Below, piece by piece: positions 36,179 through 45,598 of a stretch of DNA of 64,000 nucleotides. The notes beneath the pieces are model-generated. The model was not told the origin of the DNA. It was given only the letters and a program-made list of their open reading frames with translations, and ran no database searches. The translations under genes were made by a program, and so were the position numbers. The first letter of the stretch is position 1. Every line of letters begins with the position of its first letter. Source of the stretch: Spirochaetota bacterium (lineage in GTDB: Bacteria; Spirochaetota; UBA12135; COTS27); assembly GCA_013426755.1 (NCBI GenBank), contig AP019861.1, forward strand, positions 827,638 through 891,637, written 5' to 3'.

Positions 36179-37309
36179 TTAAAAATCTCCTTCCTTAACA
36201 GGCATCAGAATGTAATGGCAGTCTTCATTGCCGTCGCCTTTAATCCTGACGGGAGAGGTGCTGTCATTCCAGCTGAGGCTAATTTTTTCGTCTTCGATAT
36301 GTTCGATAATTTCATTGAGCATTTTGACATTGAAAGCAATTTTGGTCGCTTCGCCGTCATAGTCGCAGCCAAGCTCTTCATCTGTATTGGCAGAGTTTTT
36401 GGTACGTGAGGTTATTTTTAACGATTTTTTGTCAATGTTTAATAAAATCTTGTTAAAAGAAAGTTCTATATTGGTGTATGCTGCAAGTAGGGTTTTGATT
36501 GCATTTTTGAATAAAGTCGTGTCTATGGTAAGACTGCTGGTGTACGATTTAGGAATAAATGATCGATAATTGGGATAATCGCCATCTATAAAGAGTGATG
36601 AAATAAGCATATTATCTGCTTTTATGAAGATTCTATTGTCATCTATAGCAAAAGATAGGGCGCCTTCGCCTACTAGGGCGCGTTGGAGTTGTTTGAGGAA
36701 GTCGCGTGAGAGAATAACTTTGAATTCTTCATGCTTTGTCTCTCCTAATGGATGACTGTAAATAGCCATTCGTCTGCCATCTGTTGTGACCATTGAGAAC
36801 ACTTTATCGACGTAAGTCATGTATACGCCATTTAGAGCGTATTGAGTGGGCGCTGCGGCGGCGGCAAAAGCCGTACTGGCAATAATATGCTTGAATAGGT
36901 TTTTTTCAATGGCTATAAAGGGTTTTCGTTCGTCAATAGTAGGCAATTCAGGAAATTCACCAGGCGGAACACCGTATAATTGTACCTTGATCTTACGGGT
37001 GCCACTACTTGGTGTGATATTGACGATGTTTTCGTTACGCAGCTCAACTTTTATATTCGTTTCATGAAGTTCTCGTAACAATGAAGCCAGGCGCATTTGA
37101 TTGATAGAAACAGCCCCTTCATTCTCAACGGTACATTCAACAGGAGCTTCTAGCGTAACGTTAAGATTAGAAGCTTTAAGGTTCAGCATATCGGAAGTGG
37201 TTTCTAGTAGGACCATAGACGCACTAGAAAAATCTATTTTACTCGAAGAGACAATCTCTCCAGTATTGACTATTTTTAGCAATTCTTTACAATCACATAT
37301 AAATTTCAT
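36179..37309 (-). CDS. dnaN: DNA polymerase III beta subunit (sliding clamp)
   Basis: At 376 residues this is normal size for the clamp. All three clamp domains are visible. Typical segments include IASTAFAAAAAPTQYALNGV near residue 140, TTDGRRMAIYS and a C-terminal end of YILMPVKEGDF, close to the usual YVxMPMR/K. The clamp tethers the replicative polymerase to DNA. The gene heads a minus-strand set of dnaN, recF and a DUF721 gene, the order seen at spirochaete origins, but dnaA is not adjacent. Upstream lies 1.7 kb of repeat DNA. Unlike its neighbours the protein has no low-complexity insert, which suggests strong constraint on ring closure. Confidence 0.95.
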   Translation of the reverse strand: MKFICDCKELLKIVNTGEIVSSSKIDFSSASMVLLETTSDMLNLKASNLNVTLEAPVECTVENEGAVSINQMRLASLLRELHETNIKVELRNENIVNITPSSGTRKIKVQLYGVPPGEFPELPTIDERKPFIAIEKNLFKHIIASTAFAAAAAPTQYALNGVYMTYVDKVFSMVTTDGRRMAIYSHPLGETKHEEFKVILSRDFLKQLQRALVGEGALSFAIDDNRIFIKADNMLISSLFIDGDYPNYRSFIPKSYTSSLTIDTTLFKNAIKTLLAAYTNIELSFNKILLNIDKKSLKITSRTKNSANTDEELGCDYDGEATKIAFNVKMLNEIIEHIEDEKISLSWNDSTSPVRIKGDGNEDCHYILMPVKEGDF

Positions 37310-37617
37310 AAAAATCTAAGCCTTCATTCACGACGTTTAAGGAAATGTCTGCATTCAAAGAAATATCTTATAAAGAAATATTTCATACAAACGCAACATT
37401 CCATAAAAAAATTCAATATCTTACAATTATTTTACAATCATTTTTAGTATTTTAATGCAGTCTAGATAATCCTTCAAAAAACCTCACTCAGCAACGAGAA
37501 CCTTATGGATACTGCTAAGGGGATATTCCTTTGTTATAAGGTTGTAAAATAGTGGTGATGAACTCATCATCACATCAGGCATTATTTATTATAACATTAT
37601 TTGATCGAATGACTAGG

Positions 37618-38010
37618 TTTTTTCAATTGAAATGCCCTTTTCAATGAAAATGTCTTTTTCAGTAGAAATATTCTTACTTCTCTTATTTCTCTTAATGGAA
37701 ATGCCCTTTTCAATGGAAACGTTCTCATTTTTTCAATTGAAATATTCTTTTCAATGAAAATGTCTTTTTCAGTAGAAATATTCTTACTTCTCTTATTTCT
37801 CTTAATGGAAATGCCCTTTTCAATGGAAACGTTCTCATTTTTTCAATTGAAATGTTCTTTTCAATGAAAATGTTCTTTTCAGTAGAAATATTCTTACTTC
37901 TCTTATTTCTCTTAATGAAAATGCTCTTTTTAATGGAAACGTTCTTGTTTTTTCAATTGAAATGTTTTTTTCAATGAAAACGTTCTCTTCAATAGAAATC
38001 GTTGTTATTC
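37618..38010. repeat. 110-bp tandem repeat upstream of dnaN
   Basis: Three and a half copies of a 110-bp unit start with TTTCAATTGAAAT at 37621, 37731, 37841 and 37951. Within each unit a shorter TTTTCAATGGAAA-like element recurs several times, so the array is nested. The plus strand has more C than G here. The flanking 37310-37617 has no gene. Confidence 0.9.
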
Positions 38011-38341
38011 TTATAGCTGTTCTCCCTATGTATTTTTCTGCATTCCTTATAAATCTTAGTTTTATTAAGAATAATTATAAAAATTGGCTCTATCATACCA
38101 GATTCTTATTAATATATACCAGAACCTTATGAGTACGACTAATCACTAAAAATCAAATGAATTTAGACTGAATCCGTGTATGGATACGCTTAAACACTGA
38201 AAATCAGATGAATTTAAGCAGAACACATTTATGACACACGCCCTAGAATAATGAACCTATCAGTAATGAACCAATTTATATCTCAACAAGGTATAAACGT
38301 TATAAAATTAAGCGAACTTAAATTAATATGGCAGTAACAAA

Positions 38342-38985
38342 TGAATTGAATTAATAGGGTAATAATGGATAGTTGGTTGTATTGATATGTTGGCAATGAA
38401 TGAATTGAATTAATAGGGTAATAATGGATAGTTGGTTGTATTGATATGTTGGCAATGAATGAATTGAATTAATAGGGTAGTAATGGATAGTTGATTGTAT
38501 TGATATGTTGGTAATGAATGGATTGAATTAACAGGGTAGTAATGGATAGTTGATTGTATTGATATGTTGGTAATGAATGAATTGAATTAATAGGGTAGCA
38601 ATGGATAGTTGATTGTATTGATATGTTGGTAATGAATGAATTGAATTAATAGGGTAGTAATGGATAGTTGACTGTATTGATATATGGGTAATGAATGGAT
38701 TGAATTAATAGGGTAGTAATGGATAGTTGATTGTATTGATATTTTGGCAATGAATGAATCGAATTAATAGAGTAGCAATGGATAGTTGATTGTATTGATA
38801 TGTTGGTAATGAATGGATTGAATTAACAGGGTAGTAATGGATAGTTGATTGTATTGATATATGGGTAATGAATGAATTGAATTAATAGGGTAGCAATGGA
38901 TAGTTGATTGTATTGATATGTTGGTAATGAATGAATTGAATTAATAGGGTAGCAATGGATAGTTGATTGTATGGATATATGGGTA
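38342..38985. repeat. 59-bp tandem repeat, eleven copies, upstream of dnaN
   Basis: About eleven copies of a 59-bp unit beginning TGAATTGAATTAATAGGGTA are arranged head to tail with 1-4 changes each. The plus strand has many more G than C, opposite to the 110-bp array next to it. No open frame runs through the array, because the unit length is not a multiple of three. The preceding 38011-38341 holds a 60-bp near-duplicate (AAATCAGATGAATTTA type) and no gene. Confidence 0.92.
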
Positions 38986-39033
38986 GCGAATTCATTAGTT
39001 TATCGTCTTAGTAGTGGTTTATAGTCCTGGTTT

Positions 39034-39396
39034 ATGAATATTCTCACGACAGCAATAGTTTATAGTCTTATGTTAGGTGTGATTGCTTTGCTAGGAGTAG
39101 CAATAAGTAAAGACCCAACAGCATTACTACCGCTCCCTTTTGCGTTAGCCACATTCTGTTTTGCATGGGCAGGCAGAAAACCAGAATTGTACGAAAAATG
39201 TCTGCAGACAACCCTTATTATTACGATACTACTTCTCTTCGGTACAGCAGGAGGAGTGATTCAATTTTTGACAACACTCTCAGATCCTACTTTGTCCTTA
39301 AATACCACTCTCATTTTACAGAGTGTTATTTTCTTAATCTCGTTTTGTTACGCCATTTTAGCAGTCATTGCCTATGCTAAGCAGCATTCTGCTTAG
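39034..39396 (+). CDS. Small four-helix membrane protein, unknown function
   Basis: This 120-residue protein is almost entirely hydrophobic. It has four predicted membrane helices (about 3-23, 30-46, 57-78 and 90-115) and short charged loops (GRKPELYEK). I do not recognise the family. It lies immediately after the repeat array and reads away from dnaN. There is no good ribosome binding site before the ATG, but coding character (continuous hydrophobic segments with sensible loop charges) supports it. Confidence 0.6.
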   Translation: MNILTTAIVYSLMLGVIALLGVAISKDPTALLPLPFALATFCFAWAGRKPELYEKCLQTTLIITILLLFGTAGGVIQFLTTLSDPTLSLNTTLILQSVIFLISFCYAILAVIAYAKQHSA

Positions 39397-39629
39397 ACTA
39401 CCTTATTTGGGGTATGGTTGCTGGTAGTGATGTGATTTTATTTCAATTGCTGTGCTTCGACTGTGCTTTGAATATTGACTCTTGCGATTTATAGTCATAA
39501 ATATTGATTTTGCGATGTAGGGCTATAGAAGACTGCAGGAATTACTGTATTTGGGCTGCGATTATTTTTATAGTTGTATGATTATGTGATTGTGTGATTG
39601 TGATTGTATGATTGTGATTATTTTGATGA

Positions 39630-40436
39630 TTATAAGTGAGTGGGGAGATCAAAAAATTGATAGGTGAGTCCAAACTTTTTTTGTAGCGCCGCGGCTAAAC
39701 GGTTGACACCGAAGGTTTCTGTATAATAATGCCCGCCACAGATAAGATTGATTGGTAATTCCTTAGCTTGATGATAGGCAATGTGATTCGCATCGCCCGT
39801 AATATAGGTATCACACCCATGCTGGTAAGCCATGTCTACCCCAAATAAACCACCCCCCGAACAAATGCCAATCCGCTCAACACTCCGATCATGCGCCTGC
39901 AATGTCATAAGTGGAGACCCAATGCGACTCTTATAACGCGTACACAAGTCTTTAAAATCAATGCTAGCGTATTTTTGCTCTAAATTTGATGATTTTCGGT
40001 TAGAATCACGCTTTATCCGCGCTTCAAACAAGATAGCATTGCCTTTATAATCACCAAAATTACCGCTGTGTACCAGATCAAGCGCCTCAATCAACCCAAT
40101 ATTATTGCCTAACACAGGATGTAAGTCTAACGGAAGATGTAAAGCAATCAATGCAGTATCATTAGCCATCATGCGCTTGACAAGCCGATATTTGCGGGCA
40201 ACAAGCGCCTCGACACGCCCCCAATATAACCCATGATGTACCAATAAAGCATCACAACCCGCTTTCTCAGCAGCACTAATGAGATCATCGCAAAAATCAA
40301 CACCCACCCCCAATTTGCTAACTCCACGTTCATTGGCAATCTGAATACCATTGAGCGCCTGATCATGAACTTCCCAGTTAAACGTTGCATGCAAGTACTC
40401 CTCTAAGGCTTGTAAGGAACATTGTTTCATCTTCAT
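39630..40436 (-). CDS. Nif3-like dinuclear metal-centre protein
   Basis: This 268-residue protein matches the Nif3/YbgI family (often labelled GTP cyclohydrolase 1 type 2), which forms toroidal hexamers with two metal ions per subunit. The metal ligands are visible: the HH pair in ALLVHHGLYWG (about residue 64), Asp in the HLPLDLHP segment (about 102), and His and Glu in CGGHYYTETFGV near 235-246. The GDANHIAYHQAKE segment is also typical. The biological role of the family is unsettled. It is a single gene here, convergent with the small membrane protein. Confidence 0.85.
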   Translation of the reverse strand: MKMKQCSLQALEEYLHATFNWEVHDQALNGIQIANERGVSKLGVGVDFCDDLISAAEKAGCDALLVHHGLYWGRVEALVARKYRLVKRMMANDTALIALHLPLDLHPVLGNNIGLIEALDLVHSGNFGDYKGNAILFEARIKRDSNRKSSNLEQKYASIDFKDLCTRYKSRIGSPLMTLQAHDRSVERIGICSGGGLFGVDMAYQHGCDTYITGDANHIAYHQAKELPINLICGGHYYTETFGVNRLAAALQKKFGLTYQFFDLPTHL

Positions 40437-41070
40437 TGCTTTAAAATCTCTTTTGTACGGTCTTTTTGTGGTTTCAATTGAAAATTGACTTCATTTTGTT
40501 CAGAGGTTCGTAATTATTGTACGGTCTCTCTGTATTTCCTTTAAAGATTCGAATTTATTGTGCGATCTGTCTGCATTTCTTTTAAAGATTCGAATTTATT
40601 ATGTGATCTGTTTGTTATTTCAATTGAAAATTGATTTTATTTCGTTTAAAAGTTTATTTTAGCATCCGTTTTAACCTATGTTTCAGTATCCATATTTACC
40701 GTCAACATTTAAAAGTACAGTATTACTACAAAAGTACAATCCCATCATCAAAAAGTACAATACTATTCCATCATCAAAAAGTAGAATATTATCGAAAAGT
40801 AGAATATTGTTATTATTATTTTATATTCTTTTCAATCTAAAGTAAAGCGAAATACATGCCATTGCTTTAATGACTGGGCAGTTTTTCAGCAAGTTTATTT
40901 AATTATTGAGATAAAGTTTATTTTTATTTTATAATTTGTTTTAGTTTTGTAACATTGTTTTTTACACGAATTTTAAACACAAGCTTTAAATATAAATTTT
41001 AAACACGACTTGAATGAATTTTAAACGCGATTTGAATGCATTTTAAACATGACTTGATTAGACATTACAG
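40437..41070. other. Gene-free divergent gap before topB
   Basis: The gap contains three unrelated short repeat families. The first is an AAAGATTCGAATTTATT unit (about 48 bp apart, 40540-40610). The second is an AAAAGTACAATA/AAAAGTAGAATA unit (40710-40805). The third is a GAATTTTAAACACGACTT unit (40960-41060), which runs up to the topB start. An open frame at 40631-40840 spans the repeats and looks spurious. Confidence 0.65.
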
Positions 41071-43713
41071 ATGGAAAAGACACATAATAGAGAACGAACG
41101 CTAGTTATTGCAGAAAAACCCAGTGTGGCACGCGATATTACGAGGTGCTTGAAAGACAAATTCAAAAAGGAAGACACCCATTTCGAAGGAGAACACTACA
41201 TCGTTTCCTATGCCTTAGGGCATTTGCTCACTATTGCTGAGCCAGGCGAGATCGATGAGAAATTTAAAAGCTGGAAACTTACCAATCTCCCCTTTATTCC
41301 CAAAACATACAACCTCAAGCCCATTAAAAACAATAAAAACCAACTCTCCGTGCTAAAAAAACTTGTCACACTACCTGACGTCACTACTATTATCAATGCT
41401 TGTGACGCCGGACGTGAAGGTGAGCTTATTTTTCAATACATCATGGATTACATCGCAGAACGCGAACCCAAACTGCATTTAACAGCAGAATCCACCACTT
41501 CTGCCCAGAAACCTGCTCCCGCACAAAAAACAATCAAACGACTCTGGCTGCAGAGCATGACTGACAAATCAATCAAAGAAGCCTTTCAAAAATTACGCTC
41601 GCATAGTGAAATGAAACCCCTAAGCGACGCCGCTAAAAGTCGTAGTGAAGCAGATTGGCTCGTTGGTATCAATAGCACACGCGGGCTTACCTCATTCAAA
41701 TCAAAAGGCGGTGGCTTTTTTCTAACACCGTGTGGACGCGTTCAAACGCCTACATTGTCAATGTTAATCGAACGTGAAAAAGCTATCGAAGCATTCAAAC
41801 CTGAACCTTACCAGACGCTCAGCGCAGAGTTTCTCAATGGAAGTCATTCCTACGAAGGCAAATGGATCGATCCCCAATTTAAAAAATCCGACCAAAACCC
41901 ACATGAACGCGCAGATAGACTCTTCGATCCTAAAAAAACGAAGACTATTATTGAGAACTGCACAAGACATTATGGTATTGTTACCGAGACGGCTAAGGAA
42001 GTCTCTGAAAATTGCCCATTGCTCTACGATCTGACAACACTCCAACGCGAGGCTAACACCCGTTTTTCCTATTCCGCCAAGCGCACCCTTGCAATCATGC
42101 AATCACTCTACGAACGCCATAAAATGCTCACTTATCCCCGTACCAGTAGTCGCTATTTACCAGAAGATTATCTAGATGAAGTCAAAAAAGTCTTTAAAAA
42201 CCTTGCCTCAGCAGAACTCGCCAGAAATATTCAAAAATTCGCAGCAGAAGCGATTGCCAAAGATTACCTCAAAACCAGCCGGCGTATCTTTGACAATAAA
42301 AAAGTTTCCGATCATCACGCCATCATTCCCACCGAGAAAACCAACTTTAAATCACTCAATGATGATGAAAAGAAAATTTATACCATTGTTGTCGAGAGAT
42401 TTATCGGTATCTTCTTTCCATCCGCTAAGAGTCTCAAAACAGTACGGTTGACTACAGTACGTGATGAAGTTTTTAAAACAGAAGGTAAAATCATGCTCAA
42501 ACCAGGCTGGAAAGCTATTGCTGGCAGACTAGAAGAAGACAAAATCCTTCACCCCCTCGAAAAAGCGCTCCCCAATCCCACCTCGAAACCCAAAGCTCCT
42601 CCCCAAACCTCCTCAGCTAACGATTATGTAGCCTACTGTGAAAAAGTCGAGGCACTCAATCTCGAAACTAAGCCTCCTGGTCGTTACTCAGAAGCCTCTC
42701 TCCTCAGCGCAATGGAGAGTGCAGGTAAAGTGATTGACGATAAAGAACTCAGCGACGCTATCAAAGAAAAGGGTATCGGGACACCCGCTACCCGCGCAGC
42801 CATTATTGAAAAACTCATTTATGATAAATATATCTTCAAACAAGACCGCCAATTAATCCCCACTTCTAAAGCCTTTGAACTCTTTACATTGATCGCTACA
42901 CTAGAAATCGAAGAACTCACCTCCCCTGAACTTACCGGTGACTGGGAATACAAACTCAGACGTATCGAAAAAGGAGAACTTTCTCGTAAAGATTTCATGA
43001 ATCAAATCACCGATAACACTAAGAAAATCGTCAGTCACATTCAAAATTATAACGAAGAAGAAAATCGCAGCGAAGCGTCCTTCTCACCCATCAATGGTGA
43101 AAAATTTTACAAACACGCCACATATTACACCAATGAAAATCAATCCATGACCATTCGTGCGATCATTGCTGGACGCCGCATGAAAGATGATGAAATCGCT
43201 ACGCTTATAAAAAATCGCAAAGTCGGTCCTTTCAGTGATTTTAGAAGTCGTAAAGGTGTTCCATTCCCCGCTACCGTCACGCTTAACGATGCAGGCAAAG
43301 TTGAAATTGTCTTCCTCAATAACGAAGAAGACCTCTCGCTAGACGACCTCAAACAACTTCCCCTAGTCGGGAAATTGCACTCAGACCAATCTAACGTCTA
43401 CCAAACAGACCACGCCTTCATCTCAGAAAGCTACCTCGATAAAAAACCCACAGGTATTCGCATCAATCGCTTTATCTTAGGTAAGGAAATTACCGAAGAA
43501 AACATGTCCCTCATGATCTCAGGCAAAAAATCTAATCTCATCCAAGGCTTCCGTTCCAATAAAACCAAACGGCTCTTCGACGCCTACCTAGAAATCAATA
43601 AAGATAGTGGCAAAATCCAATTCTCCTTCCCACCACGCAAAACAAAAGGTAAAAAAGCCGCCGCCAAAGATATTTCCGATACTTCCGATAGCTCAAAATC
43701 AGAAAAATCATAA
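41071..43713 (+). CDS. topB: DNA topoisomerase III (type IA)
   Basis: The 880-residue protein is a type IA topoisomerase of the TopB class. The Toprim domain starts at once with LVIAEKPSVARDI (about residues 10-22) and has the acidic DAGREGELI motif (about 112). The active-site tyrosine is in LTYPRTSSRYLPED (about 354). The central domain has the GIGTPATRAAIIEKL motif (about 568). The C terminus carries repeated Toprim-associated modules, such as IRAIIAGRRMKDDEIATLI and NMSLMISGKKSNLIQGF, ending in a Lys-rich tail. TopB decatenates replicated DNA. The coding strand is strikingly C-rich compared with neighbours. No low-complexity insertion is seen apart from a short one near residue 145. The tail DTSDSSKSEKS is acidic. 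Confidence 0.9.
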   Translation: MEKTHNRERTLVIAEKPSVARDITRCLKDKFKKEDTHFEGEHYIVSYALGHLLTIAEPGEIDEKFKSWKLTNLPFIPKTYNLKPIKNNKNQLSVLKKLVTLPDVTTIINACDAGREGELIFQYIMDYIAEREPKLHLTAESTTSAQKPAPAQKTIKRLWLQSMTDKSIKEAFQKLRSHSEMKPLSDAAKSRSEADWLVGINSTRGLTSFKSKGGGFFLTPCGRVQTPTLSMLIEREKAIEAFKPEPYQTLSAEFLNGSHSYEGKWIDPQFKKSDQNPHERADRLFDPKKTKTIIENCTRHYGIVTETAKEVSENCPLLYDLTTLQREANTRFSYSAKRTLAIMQSLYERHKMLTYPRTSSRYLPEDYLDEVKKVFKNLASAELARNIQKFAAEAIAKDYLKTSRRIFDNKKVSDHHAIIPTEKTNFKSLNDDEKKIYTIVVERFIGIFFPSAKSLKTVRLTTVRDEVFKTEGKIMLKPGWKAIAGRLEEDKILHPLEKALPNPTSKPKAPPQTSSANDYVAYCEKVEALNLETKPPGRYSEASLLSAMESAGKVIDDKELSDAIKEKGIGTPATRAAIIEKLIYDKYIFKQDRQLIPTSKAFELFTLIATLEIEELTSPELTGDWEYKLRRIEKGELSRKDFMNQITDNTKKIVSHIQNYNEEENRSEASFSPINGEKFYKHATYYTNENQSMTIRAIIAGRRMKDDEIATLIKNRKVGPFSDFRSRKGVPFPATVTLNDAGKVEIVFLNNEEDLSLDDLKQLPLVGKLHSDQSNVYQTDHAFISESYLDKKPTGIRINRFILGKEITEENMSLMISGKKSNLIQGFRSNKTKRLFDAYLEINKDSGKIQFSFPPRKTKGKKAAAKDISDTSDSSKSEKS

Positions 43714-43812
43714 TTCCAACCAAGCATCCTAGCTTTCTTTACCAGTAGTCGTTCCAATCGTACTCAGCAAATTTCTTATCCTGCTAAATAAGAAATATAC
43801 AAGCATCGTTTT

Positions 43813-43846
43813 CTGAAAAAATAAGCGTTTTTGCTACTTTTTTCAG
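43813..43846 (+). terminator. Possible terminator hairpin after topB
   Basis: CTGAAAAAA at 43813-43821 pairs with TTTTTTCAG at 43838-43846, with further AGC/GCT pairing inside the loop. It lies 100 bp after the topB stop. The stem is A/T-rich and lacks a clean T-tail, so it is a weak candidate. Confidence 0.35.
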
Positions 43847-43907
43847 AGTCCGTTTGATACACAGCAGAATTATTTTAATAATTTTTGTTAAAATATCAAA
43901 AAAATAG

Positions 43908-43935
43908 TTGACTTCCAAAAAAATAGTATTACTAT
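43908..43935 (+). promoter_or_regulatory. Promoter-like pair for the A+T-rich orphan
   Basis: TTGACT at 43908-43913 is followed after 16 nt by TACTAT (43930-43935) inside an alternating TA tract. Transcription would start near 43942 and give a leader of about 70 nt before the ATG at 44015, which has a GGAG ribosome binding site. Confidence 0.4.
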
Positions 43936-44014
43936 ATATATACTGCGGAATAAAAGATATTCTATAACTGCAGGTCGAATTTTTATTTACTATAAAATAT
44001 TTTGGAGAATTAAA

Positions 44015-44593
44015 ATGCATAATAACTCATCTAAAATTAAAGAATCTTCTATTAAAGAATCTCTTGTAAATTTACGTACATTACAGTTTAGTACTGTCGG
44101 TAGAATGATAGTATGTAAGCGATATAATTTTCAGCAAGCTAAGAGTGGATTTATGCTAAAAGACAAAGACAAAGATATACTAGTAAGGTCTTCATTAGTT
44201 CTAAGAAAAGTTGCTGATAAAGAAAAAATAAAAAAGGACTCAACGGGAGTCATACATAAACTTTCAAATTATCCTAGTCCTATAAAACGATTAGTAAAGA
44301 GTTCCAGTAACGACGATTTCAACTGTAATATCCAACATCTCAAACTTAAAGAGTTTAATGTATTGTATTATTTACTATTTTTTTATGATATTATAGAAAT
44401 CTTTAAAGTAAATAGCAATGATATTACCAATATCCCAACATATAGTCTAACTCAACTTAAAGACAAGCCAGATGTATCGCGATTTCACATAGATAGAGAA
44501 TCATATAATAATTATCATAAGCAAAATTCCACAAATAATCGAGTTTCTCATAATAAGGTTCGTTATGATAAATTAAATAAGTATCTAAAATAA
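44015..44593 (+). CDS. A+T-rich orphan protein, unknown function
   Basis: The 192-residue protein is basic and rich in Lys, Asn, Ser and Tyr. It has no signal peptide and one moderately hydrophobic stretch (VLYYLLFFYDIIEIF, about 117-131). I do not recognise it. A GGAG ribosome binding site lies 8 nt upstream of the ATG and a promoter-like pair lies further up, so expression signals are better than for many genes here. Base composition is clearly more A+T-rich than panB and topB on either side, and codons such as ATA and AGA are frequent, consistent with recent acquisition. It has no operon partner. Confidence 0.55.
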   Translation: MHNNSSKIKESSIKESLVNLRTLQFSTVGRMIVCKRYNFQQAKSGFMLKDKDKDILVRSSLVLRKVADKEKIKKDSTGVIHKLSNYPSPIKRLVKSSSNDDFNCNIQHLKLKEFNVLYYLLFFYDIIEIFKVNSNDITNIPTYSLTQLKDKPDVSRFHIDRESYNNYHKQNSTNNRVSHNKVRYDKLNKYLK

Positions 44594-44665
44594 GACTAAA
44601 ATCTACTTAAATAACCACATTCTGAAAAAAATTAAAAATTAATTATATTTTGTTGGGAAACCATC

Positions 44666-45400
44666 ATGAAGCTCACGGCTAGTGGAATCACACGGTTAAA
44701 AGGTGTTCGTACGATAAAAACCGTCACGTGTTACGACTATCAAATGGCTTGCTGGCTCAATGAAACAAAGCTTGACGCTATACTTGTCGGAGACACGGTA
44801 GGAGAGATCATTTACGGCTTCCCCAATAGTACCGCTGTAACGATGGATATGATGCTGCGGCACACAGAAGCCGTTTGTCGCGGAGCACCTGATATTCACG
44901 TCATTGGTGATATGCCGTTTAAGTCTTACGATTCTAGTGATCTAGCCGTAAAAAATGGACGTGCTTTCTTAAATGCAGGGGCAGACAGCATCAAATTAGA
45001 AAATCCCGCCCGTGATGTTTTAACAGCACTCGCAACAGCCAAGATTCCCGTATGCGGACACGTAGGTCTCACGCCACAGACAATCCACAATTACAAAAAA
45101 CAAGGCACTTCTCCCGCCGCCGCTCAGAAAATCATTGACGATAGCCTTATCATGCAAAAGTACCATTGTTACGCAACCATTCTAGAAGCCCTTCCTAGTA
45201 GCCTCAGTCAGAAAATCACGCACAAACTTAAAATCCCTACAATTGGTATTGCAGCAGGCACCGCCTGTGATGGACAGATCCGTGTTCTCTACGATATTAC
45301 AGGACTGACTAAAATAGAAAAATCTTTTGCTCCGCCCATTCACCAGCTCGGCAAAACTCTTAAAGAGGCTATTCAAATTTATATTGACACCTCGTATTGA
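44666..45400 (+). CDS. panB: PanB: ketopantoate hydroxymethyltransferase
   Basis: PanB adds a hydroxymethyl group from methylene-tetrahydrofolate to 2-oxoisovalerate to make ketopantoate, on the path to pantothenate and CoA. Typical motifs are TVTCYDYQMACWLNE (about 20-34), ILVGDTVGEIIYG, the VTMDMMLRHTEAVCRGA segment, IGDMPFKSY, GHVGLTPQT (about 132) and GIAAGTACDGQIRVLYDITG (about 195). The protein is 244 residues, slightly shorter than the usual 260-280, and seems complete. A GGGA precedes the ATG. No panC or panD is adjacent. CoaBC, acting later in the pathway, is at 20.3 kb. Confidence 0.92.
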   Translation: MKLTASGITRLKGVRTIKTVTCYDYQMACWLNETKLDAILVGDTVGEIIYGFPNSTAVTMDMMLRHTEAVCRGAPDIHVIGDMPFKSYDSSDLAVKNGRAFLNAGADSIKLENPARDVLTALATAKIPVCGHVGLTPQTIHNYKKQGTSPAAAQKIIDDSLIMQKYHCYATILEALPSSLSQKITHKLKIPTIGIAAGTACDGQIRVLYDITGLTKIEKSFAPPIHQLGKTLKEAIQIYIDTSY

Positions 45401-45477
45401 GAAATTAGTCGCCTTATATAATAATTCAAAAATAATAACTCAAAATTTCAAATTTGTGTGGATATTACCGAATTTGT

Positions 45478-45506
45478 TTGCCACTGCCCTATTTTTATAT
45501 TATATT
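45478..45506 (+). promoter_or_regulatory. Promoter-like pair upstream of the GLUG gene cluster
   Basis: TTGCCA at 45478-45483 and TATATT at 45501-45506 are separated by 17 nt. Transcription would start near 45513, with a leader of about 85 nt to the ATG at 45599. The leader contains a small palindrome (TTAACAATGTTAA, 45527-45539). No comparable pair is seen in the two short spacers between the following genes, so one promoter may serve all three. Confidence 0.4.
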
Positions 45507-45598
45507 ATAGGGTGTGGTTCACTATTTAACAATGTTAACCCATAACAACAGATGCTTTAAAAAATTCAATGCCTTAAATCTGTACAAGAGTAATTCTT

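Noticed and set aside
38342..38985. 59-bp array as a CRISPR with 28-30 bp spacers
   Set aside because: The whole 59-bp unit is conserved, including the part that would be spacer. Hence a tandem repeat.
40631..40840. 69-codon frame rich in Tyr and Ser before topB
   Set aside because: It consists of the AAAAGTACAATA repeats and lacks coding character.
40437..41070. tRNA genes suggested by ATTCGAATTT repeats resembling a T-loop
   Set aside because: No acceptor stem, anticodon arm or CCA context can be built around them. I found no tRNA in the window.
45384..45422. TTGACA and TATAAT at the end of panB as promoter for the GLUG genes
   Set aside because: The two boxes are 27 nt apart, too far for one promoter; the pair at 45478-45506 is better spaced.
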